From positions 4,689,501-4,753,500 of the forward strand of contig JAVHKY010000054.1 of the NCBI GenBank assembly GCA_035079385.1: a stretch of DNA of 64,000 bases, in the 5' to 3' direction. The notes beneath the pieces are model-generated. The model saw only the letters and a program-made list of their open reading frames with translations, made no database searches and was not told the DNA's origin. Positions 45,940-56,843 of this stretch are shown piece after piece (within the stretch, counting starts at the first letter, position 1; the number at the start of each line of letters is the position of its first letter). Position numbers and translations under genes: made by a program. The DNA is from Aspidiotus rigidus. Its lineage: Eukaryota; Arthropoda; Insecta; Hemiptera; Diaspididae.

Positions 45940-46395
45940 ATAGACTCGGTTCATCCACTCATCAAGGTCGCATATTCCCAGCTCGCTCTGGGCAATTCTT
46001 GCTTTCCATTTTACAAGCTCCTGCTTGACCTGTAAACCCTCTTGATTGGTCGCCGTCTTCTTTTTTTCTTTCACCCCGCTCCATTACATGTTGAAATCGC
46101 TCTGCAATAAGTTTGCATCATTCGCTTTTTTTATTTCCCTGTATATTTTCCTATCATCAGCTTATAGTAAGCTATTGGAAATTAATTTCGCGTAGATATC
46201 GGATACGTACAAGAGAAACTTATATGGTCCCAGATTAGACCCTTGAGGAACATCTGAAGGACTGTCAAAAAGCTCCGAACGAACTTCTCTGGACATCACA
46301 TATTTCTTTTTCGTCATTTGGTACGATTCCAGCAGTCTTGAAAGATCATCGGAGAAATCCACGTGATCAAGTTCTTGACCAACACGATGCACCAG
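45940..46395 (-). pseudogene. LINE reverse transcriptase relic (DVPQGSNLGP)
   Basis: Minus strand: SDVPQGSNLGPYKFLLYVSD (RT motif B) then, across a stop, ADDRKIYREIKKANDANLLQ (motif C region). This order is typical of Jockey/CR1-group LINEs. The PLE insertion at 46384-47300 cuts it on its 5' side. Only the palm region survives. Confidence 0.7.
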
Positions 46396-47300
46396 TTAAA
46401 CGAATCCGTTCCTTAAGGTTACGGCTATCCATCATAAACGAAAAAACGAATACTCCAAGGGGAGAGTAAACAAATGCAAACCGCAGAAAATAAAAACGAA
46501 GGGAGCGCTTTCGGTTAAACAACCATCTTCAAACCTGAAATGAAAGCAACTGACGAACGAATGAGAAGGAAGAGGTATTAAGATCGTCCGAACGAGAAAT
46601 CACGGTGTGAATCATAAACCTGTTCGATCAAGCCATCTTCCGGAATATACGAGTTGAGTATAGTGATACCGTCAGTGTTGAGGTGACGCAGTATCTCTAT
46701 ATTCTCGAGGGCGATACGTTTACGGTAGGAATTCTCCTTATGGAGGAGCTTTTCGGATCCCTCGCGGAAACTGTGGCCACTTTGATGAAAGGAGTGGTGT
46801 TTATAAGATGGAATGTGAGGATTGTGGAGGCTTTTATATTGGTGAGACCAGCCGCCAGATGAAAGTTAGAGTAGCTGAGCACCTGAAGTCTTGGAAGAAG
46901 GGACGCTTAGGGGAGTCAGCTTTCGCTGATCATTTGATTAACAGTGGCCACAGTTTCCGCGAGGGATCCGAAAAGCTCCTCCATAAGGAGAATTCCTACC
47001 GTAAACGTATCGCCCTCGAGAATATAGAGATACTGCGTCACCTCAACACTGACGGTATCACTATACTCAACTCGTATATTCCGGAAGATGGCTTGATCGA
47101 ACAGGTTTATGATTCACACCGTGATTTCTCGTTCGGACGATCTTAATACCTCTTCCTTCTCATTCGTTCGTCAGTTGCTTTCATTTCAGGTTTGAAGATG
47201 GTTGTTTAACCGAAAGCGCTCCCTTCGTTTTTATTTTCTGCGGTTTGCATTTGTTTACTCTCCCCTTGGAGTATTCGTTTTTTCGTTTACGATGCACCAG
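46384..47300 (+). mobile_element. Penelope-like element PLE-3, truncated, ~346-bp inverted arms, 12-bp TSD
   Basis: acgatgcaccag is repeated at 46384-46395 and 47289-47300. Arms at about 46434-46781 and 46943-47290 are near-perfect inverted copies; the loop between them is only ~161 bp. The tail (46396-46433) lies on the left, while the GIY-YIG frame in the loop points right, the opposite arrangement to PLE-1 and PLE-2. Each arm carries a degenerate hammerhead-like motif (right arm 47192-47216: TTGAAGA, stem GGTT/AACC, GAAA). It is inserted into a LINE relic. Confidence 0.85.
46808..47146 (+). CDS. GIY-YIG endonuclease fragment of PLE-3
   Basis: 112 aa, open. Residues 1-30 (MECEDCGGFYIGETSRQMKV then RVAEHLKSW) hold the second half of the GIY-YIG motif with a CxxC pair. 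The first half (the GVYK-type strand) is missing because of the truncation, so the nuclease is incomplete. From about 46943 onward the frame runs in the right arm, so the left arm encodes the same C-terminal peptide on the opposite strand. Confidence 0.75.
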   Translation: MECEDCGGFYIGETSRQMKVRVAEHLKSWKKGRLGESAFADHLINSGHSFREGSEKLLHKENSYRKRIALENIEILRHLNTDGITILNSYIPEDGLIEQVYDSHRDFSFGRS

Positions 47301-47449
47301 GTCCATCACATGGATCTATCTCACACAAACCCCTGTTGCTGAAATGGTATGCTGCTCCATGTTTGTTGATATAATTGTGTCCTAACACATCGATTTAAGG
47401 TTACCCAACAGTGGGTAATATTTATTTAATGGACAATACTTCACTCATC

Positions 47450-47976
47450 GCGCTTGGTCCAACTTTATGTTCATCATTTCCTATGTAACTTTCCTCGCGA
47501 GAATTCAAATACGAAATTCCTCCCCAGATGGGTGATGGTCTTATTGTCTTTTACCCTGTGGATTGAATTCTTTTATTCATCGCATTCTTTTCCAGAAGTA
47601 TCGGTCCATTTAGTGACTGATCACGCAATGGGGATATCATATACGTATCTAGCACAGCGTTTGATCGAGTTTCTGAACTCGCTCCCTTTCGATATCTTAT
47701 TTTCCATGTCACTCGACGTGAATATCGCCGCCAGTATCAGTGACTGCGGCGCGGCGATCTCATCGCTAGTTTGTCTTCCTAACTGTAGAACTTGTTATTG
47801 AATCGAAAGTAGTTCTGCCCCACAATCTCTCCTACTATTTTGGCGTACTTCGGCGCGTCACGGTTTCCATGCTGCAACTGATACCTGTTGTTTTGCAGCA
47901 GGATGAGAAGTTCCTTTTTTGATGTTGACCTGGCATCAAATATGTCCAGCATTAGTAAACGATTTCTTTTCATCAT
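47450..47976 (-). pseudogene. Penelope-like RT relic (family A-like)
   Basis: Minus strand 47976-47779 reads LLMLDIFDARSTSKKELLIL then LQNNRYQL..., with VGEIVGQNYFRFNNKFYS. This corresponds to RT motif A and the region before motif B, and resembles 35524-35306. Further pieces of the palm follow in other frames to about 47450. Decayed. Confidence 0.6.
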
Positions 47977-48686
47977 ACGAGGTGGATCATTCTAAGTGTA
48001 TGATCTCTCGATGATCAGTCATGCATACAGTTTCCGCACGTTTTCATTCCAACCCCAAAGCTATCTTTTCTCTTCCTTTTTTTTTGTTTTCTATATTTTG
48101 GTGTAAAACGACTCCCTTTCGAAGCTCGCGTTTTATTTTATATTCTTAAAGAATGGTTTGCATATTGAAAAGAAGAAAAAAAAACTCAAAGCTCACAACT
48201 CAGAAAAACTTTTTCACGCTATGGCTACGATAAAGTTCAGGCAGTTCACTCTGTCGTGACTTTTACTAGAAAAATTTGTTGTTCGAAACTTTGACATAGT
48301 TCTGTATCCCAGAAGGTTTATACGAAACCAATTTATGTATCTTTATCGCCTTTACCAATTATCATCGAGATAATTATTTGGATGATGATTATCTAACGAT
48401 CTCGACTTCATAGTTGTGATGGTGCTGTATGCAAGCACAGCCTCGGGATTATCATACGGCTAAAGCTAATATGCGTACGTTTCCTGAAGTTAAAACTGTG
48501 CCACTTGGTCAGTTAAGGAAGAGGGGCAGGCCTCGGAAGGCGAAAAAACCCTTCTGACGGAATACTCACTTCTATATCGAATTATAATAAAATAATAAAA
48601 GGACTTGTCCAGACGAATATATCATAAACACAATAATGAGCTTGAAAGCACTGTCGTCTTAAAAATTTTTTTATTACTTATACGAC

Positions 48687-48726
48687 GATCGACGTTTCGA
48701 ACGTACACACGTTCTTCTTCAGGATC
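48687..48726 (-). ncRNA. Hammerhead-like motif in PLE-2 (left arm)
   Basis: Mirror copy of the motif at 50320-50359, read on the minus strand, with identical core and stems. Together the two arms place two copies in opposite orientation at the two ends of the element. Confidence 0.4.
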
Positions 48727-48813
48727 GATAAATACTACAATGAGTAAAGCTATTAACAGGAACAAAACGGAGTAGCAGCACAGGGAGCGTGAAAGAACAA
48801 GAAAGAAAGTAGA

Positions 48814-50013
48814 TTACTCACGATTATTATACGAGTAAATCGCTGGCGAATAAAAGTTACTAATCCTGTAGCTGTCGGTTTTAAAGTTTATACTGTCCTT
48901 ACATTTCATAATTTCTATCGCTTCACGAATTTTTCTTTTCCTATCATGCTTTTCGAAGCAACAAATGGACGCATTTTCAAAATCAAAAAGATGTCCCTCA
49001 CCATGAGAGTGCTCACATAAGGCCGTACATTTTTGTTTAAGTTTTACATCACTTTTATGTTGACTTATTCTACAACGAAGCAACTGTCTCGTTTCGCCAA
49101 TATAATGAGAATCACAATTACTACAAGGAATATCATAGACTAGGCCTGAGCACTCTCCTTGGGCAAATTTATCTTTAACTTTAGTGAAAAATCGATTATT
49201 TCTGTTGATAGTACTGAACGTTACGTTAAATCTAGAGTCAAGGCTCATAAGGAGCTTCTTTATCATAATACTGGGGGTACCAATGAAAGGAATAGAAAAA
49301 AATTTTTTCCTTTCAGTATTTACGTTATTCAAAAGGGGGGAGGGGTTAGTTACGTTAGAATATATAATAGAATTAATGAAAGTGTCCGGATAATTATTAT
49401 ATTTAAGTAAATTACTAAATTCTACTTTAAGGTCATCATGATACTGAGGGTCTGAAATACTAAGTCTATTCTTAAAAATGTTTCTGGCGGTATTAACTTT
49501 AAAATGAAACGGCTGATTAGAATGAAAATTAATAATTCGACCAGTGTATGTCGGTTTTTTGTAGTGTTTAAATTTAAGAGTAAGGTCTTGATTCTTAACG
49601 ATAGTTACATCCAGGAAATTGATCGCGTTACTCTTTTCTTTTTCTAAAGTAAAACAAAGACGGTCATGAAAACTGTTCAACGATTCGAAAACACTGTCAA
49701 GGAGGTCAGGATTCAAAATAAACAAACTATCGTCGACATACTTAAATAAACAAGTAAAATTGTAACTATTTTTCAGCGTCATAAATAATTTGTCAAGAAC
49801 TAGCTCCGCAACAATAGGCGATAAAGGGTTGCCCATTGCCATACCTTCGATTTGCGAGTAGAACTTGCCTTGATAGCAACAATATCCCTTCTCTAAACAA
49901 AACTTCAAGGCTTTTAGAAACATCTCTTTGTTGATGGAGGTGAACGAGAGGATGTCCTGCCATCTCTTCGTTGTAGAATAAGTCAACATAAAAGTGATGT
50001 AAAACTTAAACAA
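48814..50013 (-). CDS. Penelope-like RT (partial) plus GIY-YIG endonuclease, PLE-2
   Basis: 399-aa open frame. The first 16 residues come from the antisense of the inverted arm and are not part of the original protein; genuine PLE sequence starts at about residue 17. GNPLSP at 61-66 and YVDD at 92-95 are RT motifs B and C. KKPTYTGR at about 152-159 is the PLE thumb signature. LVYDIPC (291-297), HYIGET (303-308) and Arg314 form the GIY-YIG nuclease, with the CxxC at C297/C300. The RT N-terminal half is absent. It is about 50% similar by eye to the PLE-1 protein, so a different family. Confidence 0.9.
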   Translation of the reverse strand: MFKFYITFMLTYSTTKRWQDILSFTSINKEMFLKALKFCLEKGYCCYQGKFYSQIEGMAMGNPLSPIVAELVLDKLFMTLKNSYNFTCLFKYVDDSLFILNPDLLDSVFESLNSFHDRLCFTLEKEKSNAINFLDVTIVKNQDLTLKFKHYKKPTYTGRIINFHSNQPFHFKVNTARNIFKNRLSISDPQYHDDLKVEFSNLLKYNNYPDTFINSIIYSNVTNPSPLLNNVNTERKKFFSIPFIGTPSIMIKKLLMSLDSRFNVTFSTINRNNRFFTKVKDKFAQGECSGLVYDIPCSNCDSHYIGETRQLLRCRISQHKSDVKLKQKCTALCEHSHGEGHLFDFENASICCFEKHDRKRKIREAIEIMKCKDSINFKTDSYRISNFYSPAIYSYNNRE

Positions 50014-50319
50014 AAATGTACGGCCTTATGTGAGCACTCTCATGGTGAGGGACATCTTTTTGATTTTGAAAATGCGTCCATTTGTTGCTTCGAAAAGCAT
50101 GATAGGAAAAGAAAAATTCGTGAAGCGATAGAAATTATGAAATGTAAGGACAGTATAAACTTTAAAACCGACAGCTACAGGATTAGTAACTTTTATTCGC
50201 CAGCGATTTACTCGTATAATAATCGTGAGTAATCTACTTTCTTTCTTGTTCTTTCACGCTCCCTGTGCTGCTACTCCGTTTTGTTCCTGTTAATAGCTTT
50301 ACTCATTGTAGTATTTATA

Positions 50320-50359
50320 GATCCTGAAGAAGAACGTGTGTACGTTCGAAACGTCGATC
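50320..50359 (+). ncRNA. Hammerhead-like motif in PLE-2 (right arm)
   Basis: CTGAAGA (50324-50330; consensus CTGATGA with one change), stem II GAACGT/ACGTTC (50332-50337 with 50342-50347), GAAAC (50348-50352) and GTC (50353-50355). Stem I is GATC (50320-50323) with GATC (50356-50359). The core change would be expected to weaken or abolish cleavage. The structure may still be retained for another role. Confidence 0.4.
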
Positions 50360-50429
50360 GTCGTATAAGTAATAAAAAAATTTTTAAGACGACAGTGCTT
50401 TCAAGCTCATTATCGAATTATAATGTTAT

Positions 50430-53325
50430 TTTTCATTTTTTTACGTTCTCACTCGCGCATTTACATCTATGTATTTCATTTTGTTCAAAAATATTAATTA
50501 GTTTCGTGCGTACGTCGTGTTCATTGCGCTTAACTTCTTTTGCGTGCAAACGCTCTTTGATTGCTTATAAATTTCTCTTTTTTTGTGTCGAAAACCCTTA
50601 CAAAATATTACTTCCCTTCAAAAATTACTTTCGCATATGTTTTTACACAATTTATTTTTTTTTTTGAAACTTTTCGATAATTTGGCAACTCAGGATTTTA
50701 CATTGATAATGTAATTTTTCTCGACAATCAACTCCGACAAGCTGGGCACGATCATGATATGTTGATGATACCATTGAACAGAACGTGCTGACTGTTCAAT
50801 TTAATACAGCAGTTTTGGTTTATTATAGATAAAAATTATTATGTCAGAATTCCTGTTTTAGTGAACCCTTCTACATTCAATATTTTTAATAATGTTCGTG
50901 ATTAGCGATACCTTCCATCATTCGTAATAATTTCCACAGAGTAGATACTTATCAATACGCTCTGAAAGTTACCAGCAATTGAGTCATGATTCCATCTCCC
51001 TTCATATACATTGTTCCTTAAAACCTATAAATTAATGTTCTCCGCGGCGGTCCTCACAACAACCCTTTCCCTTCGAACGCGCCCAATAACAACCTCCCTA
51101 GGACACTTCATTAAGACTTATTTTCGAATTTCAACTTTCCTAATTTGACGTTTCATCTCGCAACGTTAGTGTACACGACTTCTGTTCAATACAAGACGGC
51201 GATTATTAAAATTAAGCGGCTATCATGTTAACAAACAAGTACCGTAATTGGCTACTTTTATCAACAGCAGCATTTGCTTCGATCTCGAGGGACGAAGTTA
51301 TATACTAGCGAGGACGCGGAAAAAAAAAAACGAATAATGAAAATAAAATTGTCTGGAACCGCGAACGTAATGCGATGACAATAAACTGAGCGAATAGAAA
51401 ATGAAAAACGGTTAGTTATCGACGAAAACAGCTGAAGTTAAGAAAGCGGAAGGGTTTCTGTCATTCGTATTATTTAGGATATAATTGGCGGAACACCTGT
51501 ACGAAAGTACCCGAACTGATAAGTGCTGCGCTGCGCTCGCACAAGGGGATGATTTTTTCAGCTCGCGTCACTGCTCTCCGTTCCGAGAACATCCTCGAGA
51601 GAAACAAAAAGTTATTCAATTCGGGTTAATAGTTAATTTTTTTTCAATCGCGAACAATGAGATGTCTCTATCTGTATCTCATCACCCCAATAATATACGA
51701 GAGTATACGCTCACCAGCATCTTGATAATGCTCGAACACCGCTGTCAACCTGACCCTGTTTACAATCGTAATCCCTTGCTCGTATTCAGGTGTACCATGT
51801 ACGAAATTGTCTACTGATCTGCGATACGGACCACTCCACCGACACAGATATCTTCGTATACTGGAATTGATGACTATACCTACCTAATCGATAGAGGCGA
51901 CACACGCTCGCTCAAAAAGGAATCTCTAAATGAACGAAAACGTGGCTGGCAACTTAAACAATTGAAAATTACTTTATTATATCGCGTATATCCGCATAAA
52001 TCAAGTTGCCAAATAATACATCGCTCAGTCTTTATTCAAATATCCGCACCTGCCATGAAACTTCTTCGTCCCGAAGGGCTTAAATCAAATTATTCACGGT
52101 GGAAATTTGGTTGAAAAAAAAAAAGAAAGAAAGGATAATAAAGGTGTCACGTTAACTAATGTCCAGTAATAAATTTATCGAACGCGCATACATCACACCC
52201 GAGACTCGTTTCTCGTGGTTTTTTTTTTTGCCCCTTCTGCCGCACCAAACGCCTAAAGGGCTATTCTTACGTAAAGTCATTGTCGTGATTATTATTCGTA
52301 ATAAATCAACGAGAGAAGCGAGCGTACACGCTGGTGAGTTATGAGATTAGGCTAGTTTTAACTAGCCTCACTCGAAGATCATGCAACACCCTTATTTGTT
52401 CAAGGAATTACGAAGAAAAAAGTATTTTTTTAAAAAAATAAATAAACAAACGTACGAGAAAGAAAAAATCCGAGTTTCTTAATCCGCGCAACTATGATTG
52501 AAAAAAGGGTAAAGACCGGAGATTAGCACCCTATATTATAGATGCACGAGAAATGATCGAGCGTTAATATTCTGACAGGCGTACATAAATCTAAGCGAAT
52601 ATGTATGTAATAAGTCTGGTTCGCATCTTCATTCATAAATAACGAATATAGGTAGGTATACGCGAGTTCTTACAGAGTGAGAGTGGTAAAGGCCGAATGA
52701 GGTGAAATGAAAGCCGAAAAGCACGCGAACACCCACAACGTAAGAACCAATTCGGTCTTGTAAGTCCAATCAAAGAGCCGAGTGATCGTTTTAATTACCT
52801 ATTTGTACAAAAACGTTTCGATCTTCACATCGCAGAGCGAAAGGAATAGTCTTTTAATACTTCATTTCATAAGCTGAGCGCGTATCTTTGTTTATTTACG
52901 TGTTTCATTTTCGTGTGAAGTAAACAAATACGAAGCCATGGGATGCCTTGTTACCACCTGGAGTTCACACAGTACTAGAACTGACCACGAGCCATAAGCT
53001 GCGATTCGGCGTCACCCCACAATGAAAAATTAATTCACTCACTAATAATACATTATCCAGCGAGATAACTCTGTACTACGAATACGAGTACTACATCATA
53101 ATTTGAATAATAGAAAATCTTCAAAAGACCCGTGGACGACAGCGGACAGACAAGCGAATAAATTATCATCTCCAAATTAAAAGCATTTACTTAATTACAA
53201 AGAAGATCTACATTTTGGCATGGGGTTGTACACAATGTTAAAATGTGACCTACTTTGTAATATCCAGGACGGGGGGCTACCCCCAGTTCAATTTTCTGTA
53301 CATAACGAAATATGTTAGCCTAGCA
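50430..53325. other. Non-coding stretch
   Basis: No recognised gene, RNA or repeat with termini. The sequence is of mixed composition with scattered A/T runs. The short ORFs (for example 51485-51817) show no family motifs. Confidence 0.35.
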
Positions 53326-53330
53326 ATACA

Positions 53331-53795
53331 ATGTTTGTCGTATACCGCATCGAGGACAGACTGTATTATCATTCATTAGAGAATGTACAATCGAATAATT
53401 ATTTATATCAGAAGTGGGATCATGCCTCGAAGGCAAAACTTACAACGTCGGACAGCAAATTACACCTTAAGCCTAATTTCATTAAGTTTCGGTTGTTCTC
53501 GGATTGCGATCGTACCACCGAAAAATTGGAAAAATTCCTGACGGAAAAATGGATCCGCACTGAATTGCGGAGGTGGCATGGAAAGTTGAATGTCACCACT
53601 AGGCTGAACTTATTGGTCCATTCTAGACTTTCTGGTCTACTGCATCCGGGTGAGTTGGATCTGTTTATTAAGGCTATTAATGTTAAATGCCGCGGTTTTG
53701 AAGCTAAATTGAAAAGGAAGAAAAATAAGAAACTTTGTTCCCTCCAGAATCGTTCTCTCACGGGAACTCGGGATATCCTTCTCTGCACTGACTGA
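53331..53795 (+). CDS. Unknown 154-aa ORF, basic, possibly from a retroelement
   Basis: Open from ATG to TGA without interruption. The middle (about residues 48-135) is Lys/Arg-rich and predicted helical, with KLEKFLTEKWIRTELRRWHG and LLHPGELDLFIKAI, ending in KAKLKRKKNKKLCSLQ-like sequence. Such a basic helical region occurs ahead of the RT in some Penelope-like elements, but the match is too weak to name. It lies directly before a 120-bp tandem array, whose first unit overlaps or follows the stop. Function unknown. Confidence 0.35.
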   Translation: MFVVYRIEDRLYYHSLENVQSNNYLYQKWDHASKAKLTTSDSKLHLKPNFIKFRLFSDCDRTTEKLEKFLTEKWIRTELRRWHGKLNVTTRLNLLVHSRLSGLLHPGELDLFIKAINVKCRGFEAKLKRKKNKKLCSLQNRSLTGTRDILLCTD

Positions 53796-53796
53796 C

Positions 53797-54430
53797 AAAA
53801 CGAGAATTTTCTTAAATTCACCTGCTTAGATAAAACGGGGCGGTTACAGTTCTCTCCTTGCGAGGTCACACTGGGACGCGATCTTCGCGGTATGTTTTTC
53901 TCCATTGCTTGAAACAACGAGAATTTTCTCGCACTCCCCCGATTAGATCGAACACAGGGCTCCAACTGGTCTCTCACTGCGAGCTCATGACGAAAGATGA
54001 GCGTCGAGCTTTATCTATTTCTTCCTTCGCGTGAAACCGGGAAGATTTTTGCGGATTCCCCTGCCTGTATCAAACACGGGGGCATGACAGATCTCTTACC
54101 GCGAGCTCATGACGAACAATGAGCTTCGAGCTATCATTCCCTCTTTTGTGTGACACCGGGAAGATGTTCGCGGATTCACAGAACTCTGTTGAACACAAGA
54201 GCCTATTCCATTGCTCACCGCAAGCTCATCCATGACGATAAGATGGGTTTCGAGGTATCATTGCCTCCTTCGCGTGAAAACGGGGGGGGGGGGGTTGTGA
54301 ATTCCCTAGTCTGTATGAAACAGGGGGGTGTGACGGTTCTCTCACCGCGAGCTCATGACGAAAGATGAGCTTCAAGGTAATATTCCCTCTTTTGCGTGAA
54401 ACCGGGAGGTGTATGCACATATCCTTACGC
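53797..54430. repeat. Tandem array, ~120-bp unit, about five copies
   Basis: Each unit contains 'gcgtgaaaccgggaagat', a 'cggattccc' segment, 'ctctcaccg' and 'cgagctcatgacgaa'. The marker gagctcatgacg starts near 53981, 54103, 54222 (variant) and 54348, so periods are 119-126 bp. The first unit at 53797-53930 is more diverged. A long G-run (54283-54294) sits in the fourth unit. Confidence 0.75.
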
Positions 54431-54439
54431 CCCAAAATG

Positions 54440-55010
54440 TTAAATGTATGTAGCGGAGAAATGATGGGTGAACAAAATCCTAAGTTTCCTGAACAAAATT
54501 GAACAAAATGTGAACAAAGTTATCACATGGATTTGAACCCAAAATTCGAAGATGGGGGAGGTGCATTTCCCCAGCCCCCCAATTTGAAATGGATGTAGCG
54601 GAGAAACGACGAGTGAACAAAATTTAAAATTTGTTGAACAAAATTAACAAAATGTGAACAAAACTATCACATGGATTTGAATCCAAAATGCGAAGGTAGG
54701 GGGGCTGCATTTCTCCAGCCCCTCAAATTTGAAATGGCTGTAGCGGTGAAACGAAGAGTGAACAAAATTTGAAATTTGTTGAACAAAATTGAACAAAATT
54801 ATCACATGGATTTGAATCCAAAATTCGATGATGGGGGGCTGCATTTCCCCAGTCCCCCAAATTTGAAATGGCTAGAGCTGGGAAACGACGAGTGAACAAA
54901 ATTTAAAATTTGTTGAACAAAATGTGAACAAAATTATGGCATTAGTCGCGACTCAAAATTCCGTCGGGGGGGGTTGGGGGAAATGGAGCTGATATTTCAC
55001 CAGCCACTGC
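54440..55010. repeat. Tandem array, ~132-147-bp unit, four copies
   Basis: The marker tatcacatggatttgaa starts near 54521, 54665 and 54800, with a diverged fourth at about 54935. Every unit has 'gaacaaaatt' runs, a G-rich 'gatggggg' segment, 'gcatttccccagccccccaa' and 'ttgaaatggctgtagcg'. It directly follows the 120-bp array but is unrelated in sequence. Confidence 0.75.
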
Positions 55011-55194
55011 TCTTGAAAGTAGGAAACGAACTCTTTCACTCGCAAATCTTTGTCTTTTTTTCCATTTTCGTAGGAACAGCTGCGACACTTTCAGAACAGA
55101 TTCTTCATTGTGACAATGTTGTTACCTTGTAATATCTGCTTCCAGCGCATCACTTTATCCGCACTTTTGCAATGGTTTAAGGTACTTCTCGGAA

Positions 55195-56644
55195 TTATGT
55201 TGAATAAAAGCCCATAATGCGAACTTCGGGAGTATTACATTCTTGCTCAAAGGCAGCTGTTATGGCGTCACTTCCATCTGCAAGCAATATTTTTGGAGAC
55301 CAGTTTGAAACGTGAAGCTTTATTGAACCTAAAACAAAGGCATAGTCGTCAGTTGTTTCTCCCTTTAAAAAAGCTAGCGCAAAAGGATAGAACTTATTAT
55401 TTTTGTCAATCGTTCCCATTAGAATTACAGGGTATACCTGCCAAATCATTTTGAACGTGCCATCACATTGAACCATTGAAGATTTGAGTGTTGATCGTGG
55501 GGTTGGAATCATTACAGTGGAAACTCTATATAAAGAACCCCTATATAACGAATTCCTCTATATTACGATTTTTTCCTCGGTCCCTCTCCCTTCAATGAAT
55601 TTTACGTGTTAAAAAATCTCTTTATAACGAACCATTCACTCTATATAACGAATTTTCTACAGAAATCTTGTCATTTTTTCCAAAAAAATGTCGATTTCTG
55701 GCCTGAATTCAAACTTTTTTCTGAAAATTCTGATTCTTCGGTAAACATTTGAATATTTTCTCCAGAAAATTTGAATTTTGACGAATATTTCAACATTTCC
55801 TTCTAAGAATGTCAACTTTCAGGTGAAATTTGAAAATTTTTATCATTCAAAATGTGGAACTTCGCAAAAATAAGAAAAAAAATGAATTTCTTTTTAACGA
55901 ATTTTCTATATAACGAATTTTTTTTTTGTGGTCCCTTCAGATTCGTTATATAGAGTTTCCACTGTATTTTTAAATCTTGATCGTTAATGTTTGTAGACTC
56001 GGCAAACACAGAGTAAGACAGAACAAATGGCTCATGCGGATTGTCAGGAATACTAGTACGATTCTCACATCATGAACAGAGCTCAGCCGCCGATACGGTG
56101 GGTGAACCATACAGTTCCTCTCGTAAAGTTTTCAAGAACGTAGTTAATTTCGATTTTTTTGGTTCCTCTATTTGCTTCTTTCAAAAAAGATGTTAGGTTT
56201 CCGCACGCCGTCTTCAAGCTTTTCCTTCACACGTTCCTTCGCTTAGATGGATAAACCCCGAGAGGCTTCGTCAGTGTGACCATCATTAGTGCAACCTGTT
56301 TCGTAGATGGACCCTTTCTGGGAGTCCACGTGTTACAATAGATAAAGTCCAGCTGATGGGTACTCTTTACTTCTGAACTTCCCTCCTGAGCACAGAAAAG
56401 TGATACGATGAACTGAAGAGGTATATGTTGTTGCACATTTTTTCCAAGAAGACGTATCTATAAGTTTCTCGGCCTCTTCGCTTGTTTCAAAAGTTCTCAT
56501 TAAGCGCCACCTGCGGTACATTCGGCTACATCTCCTTTTCGGTTCGTCGTCTCTGCTTAAATTACCGTCATCACTACCTAAATCATCGTCACTATCGATA
56601 AAATCATGAACTTGTGTGCCATTTACCATTGCATACGTTGACAA
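55195..56644 (-). pseudogene. MULE transposase relic interrupted by a MITE
   Basis: Minus strand: 56644-56333 gives an N-terminal domain (WRLMRTFETSEEAEKLID, then TTYTSSVHRITFLC), followed by GVRKPNIFFERS-like sequence near 56200. After the MITE comes 55514-55195 with MVQCDGTFKMIWQVYPVILM, DKNNKFYPFALAFLKGETTD and ILLADGSDAITAAFEQE. These are the DGTFK (first Asp) and 'ADGS' (second Asp) blocks of a Mutator-type DDE domain. It belongs to a different lineage from the intact MULE at 31585-32991. Frameshifts, the insertion and loss of the C-terminal Glu region make it inactive. Confidence 0.75.
55515..55964. mobile_element. pogo/Tigger-like MITE (CAGTGGAAACTCTATATAA)
   Basis: 450 bp with 19-bp perfect TIRs (cagtggaaactctatataa) and TA on both sides (55513-55514, 55965-55966), as for the Tc1-mariner/pogo group. 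Inner parts repeat 'ctatataacgaattt'. It splits the MULE frame, which reads on across the insertion (…NINDQDLK | MIPTPRS…). Confidence 0.85.
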
Positions 56645-56843
56645 ACGGAGTCCCGCAGTAACGAAAATGAGTCGATGGGCACAGTAAGCTTAGATAAATT
56701 GTTTTTTTTTTGACGTTCAAGAAGTTATTTTTTTCATATTTGCGTTCGAACGTTATCTTGATTGCGTACAGAATATTTTTTTTTGCCTTCAATAAATGCA
56801 TCCCACTTTTAAATGATGGTGGGTAAAATGTATTAATTATGAC

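Larger units (their letters stand above)
48575..50424 (-). mobile_element. Penelope-like element PLE-2, truncated, 445-bp inverted arms, 14-bp TSD
   Basis: tatcgaattataat flanks the insert (48575-48588 and 50411-50424). Arms 48636-49080 and 49966-50410 are inverted copies with no mismatch noticed by eye over about 445 bp. The tail (48589-48635) lies on the left, the 3' side of the minus-strand ORF. The RT frame is truncated about 45 codons before motif B, exactly where the right arm begins. The right arm carries a second, plus-strand copy of the last ~80 codons. Arm identity and the open frame suggest a recent insertion. Confidence 0.9.
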
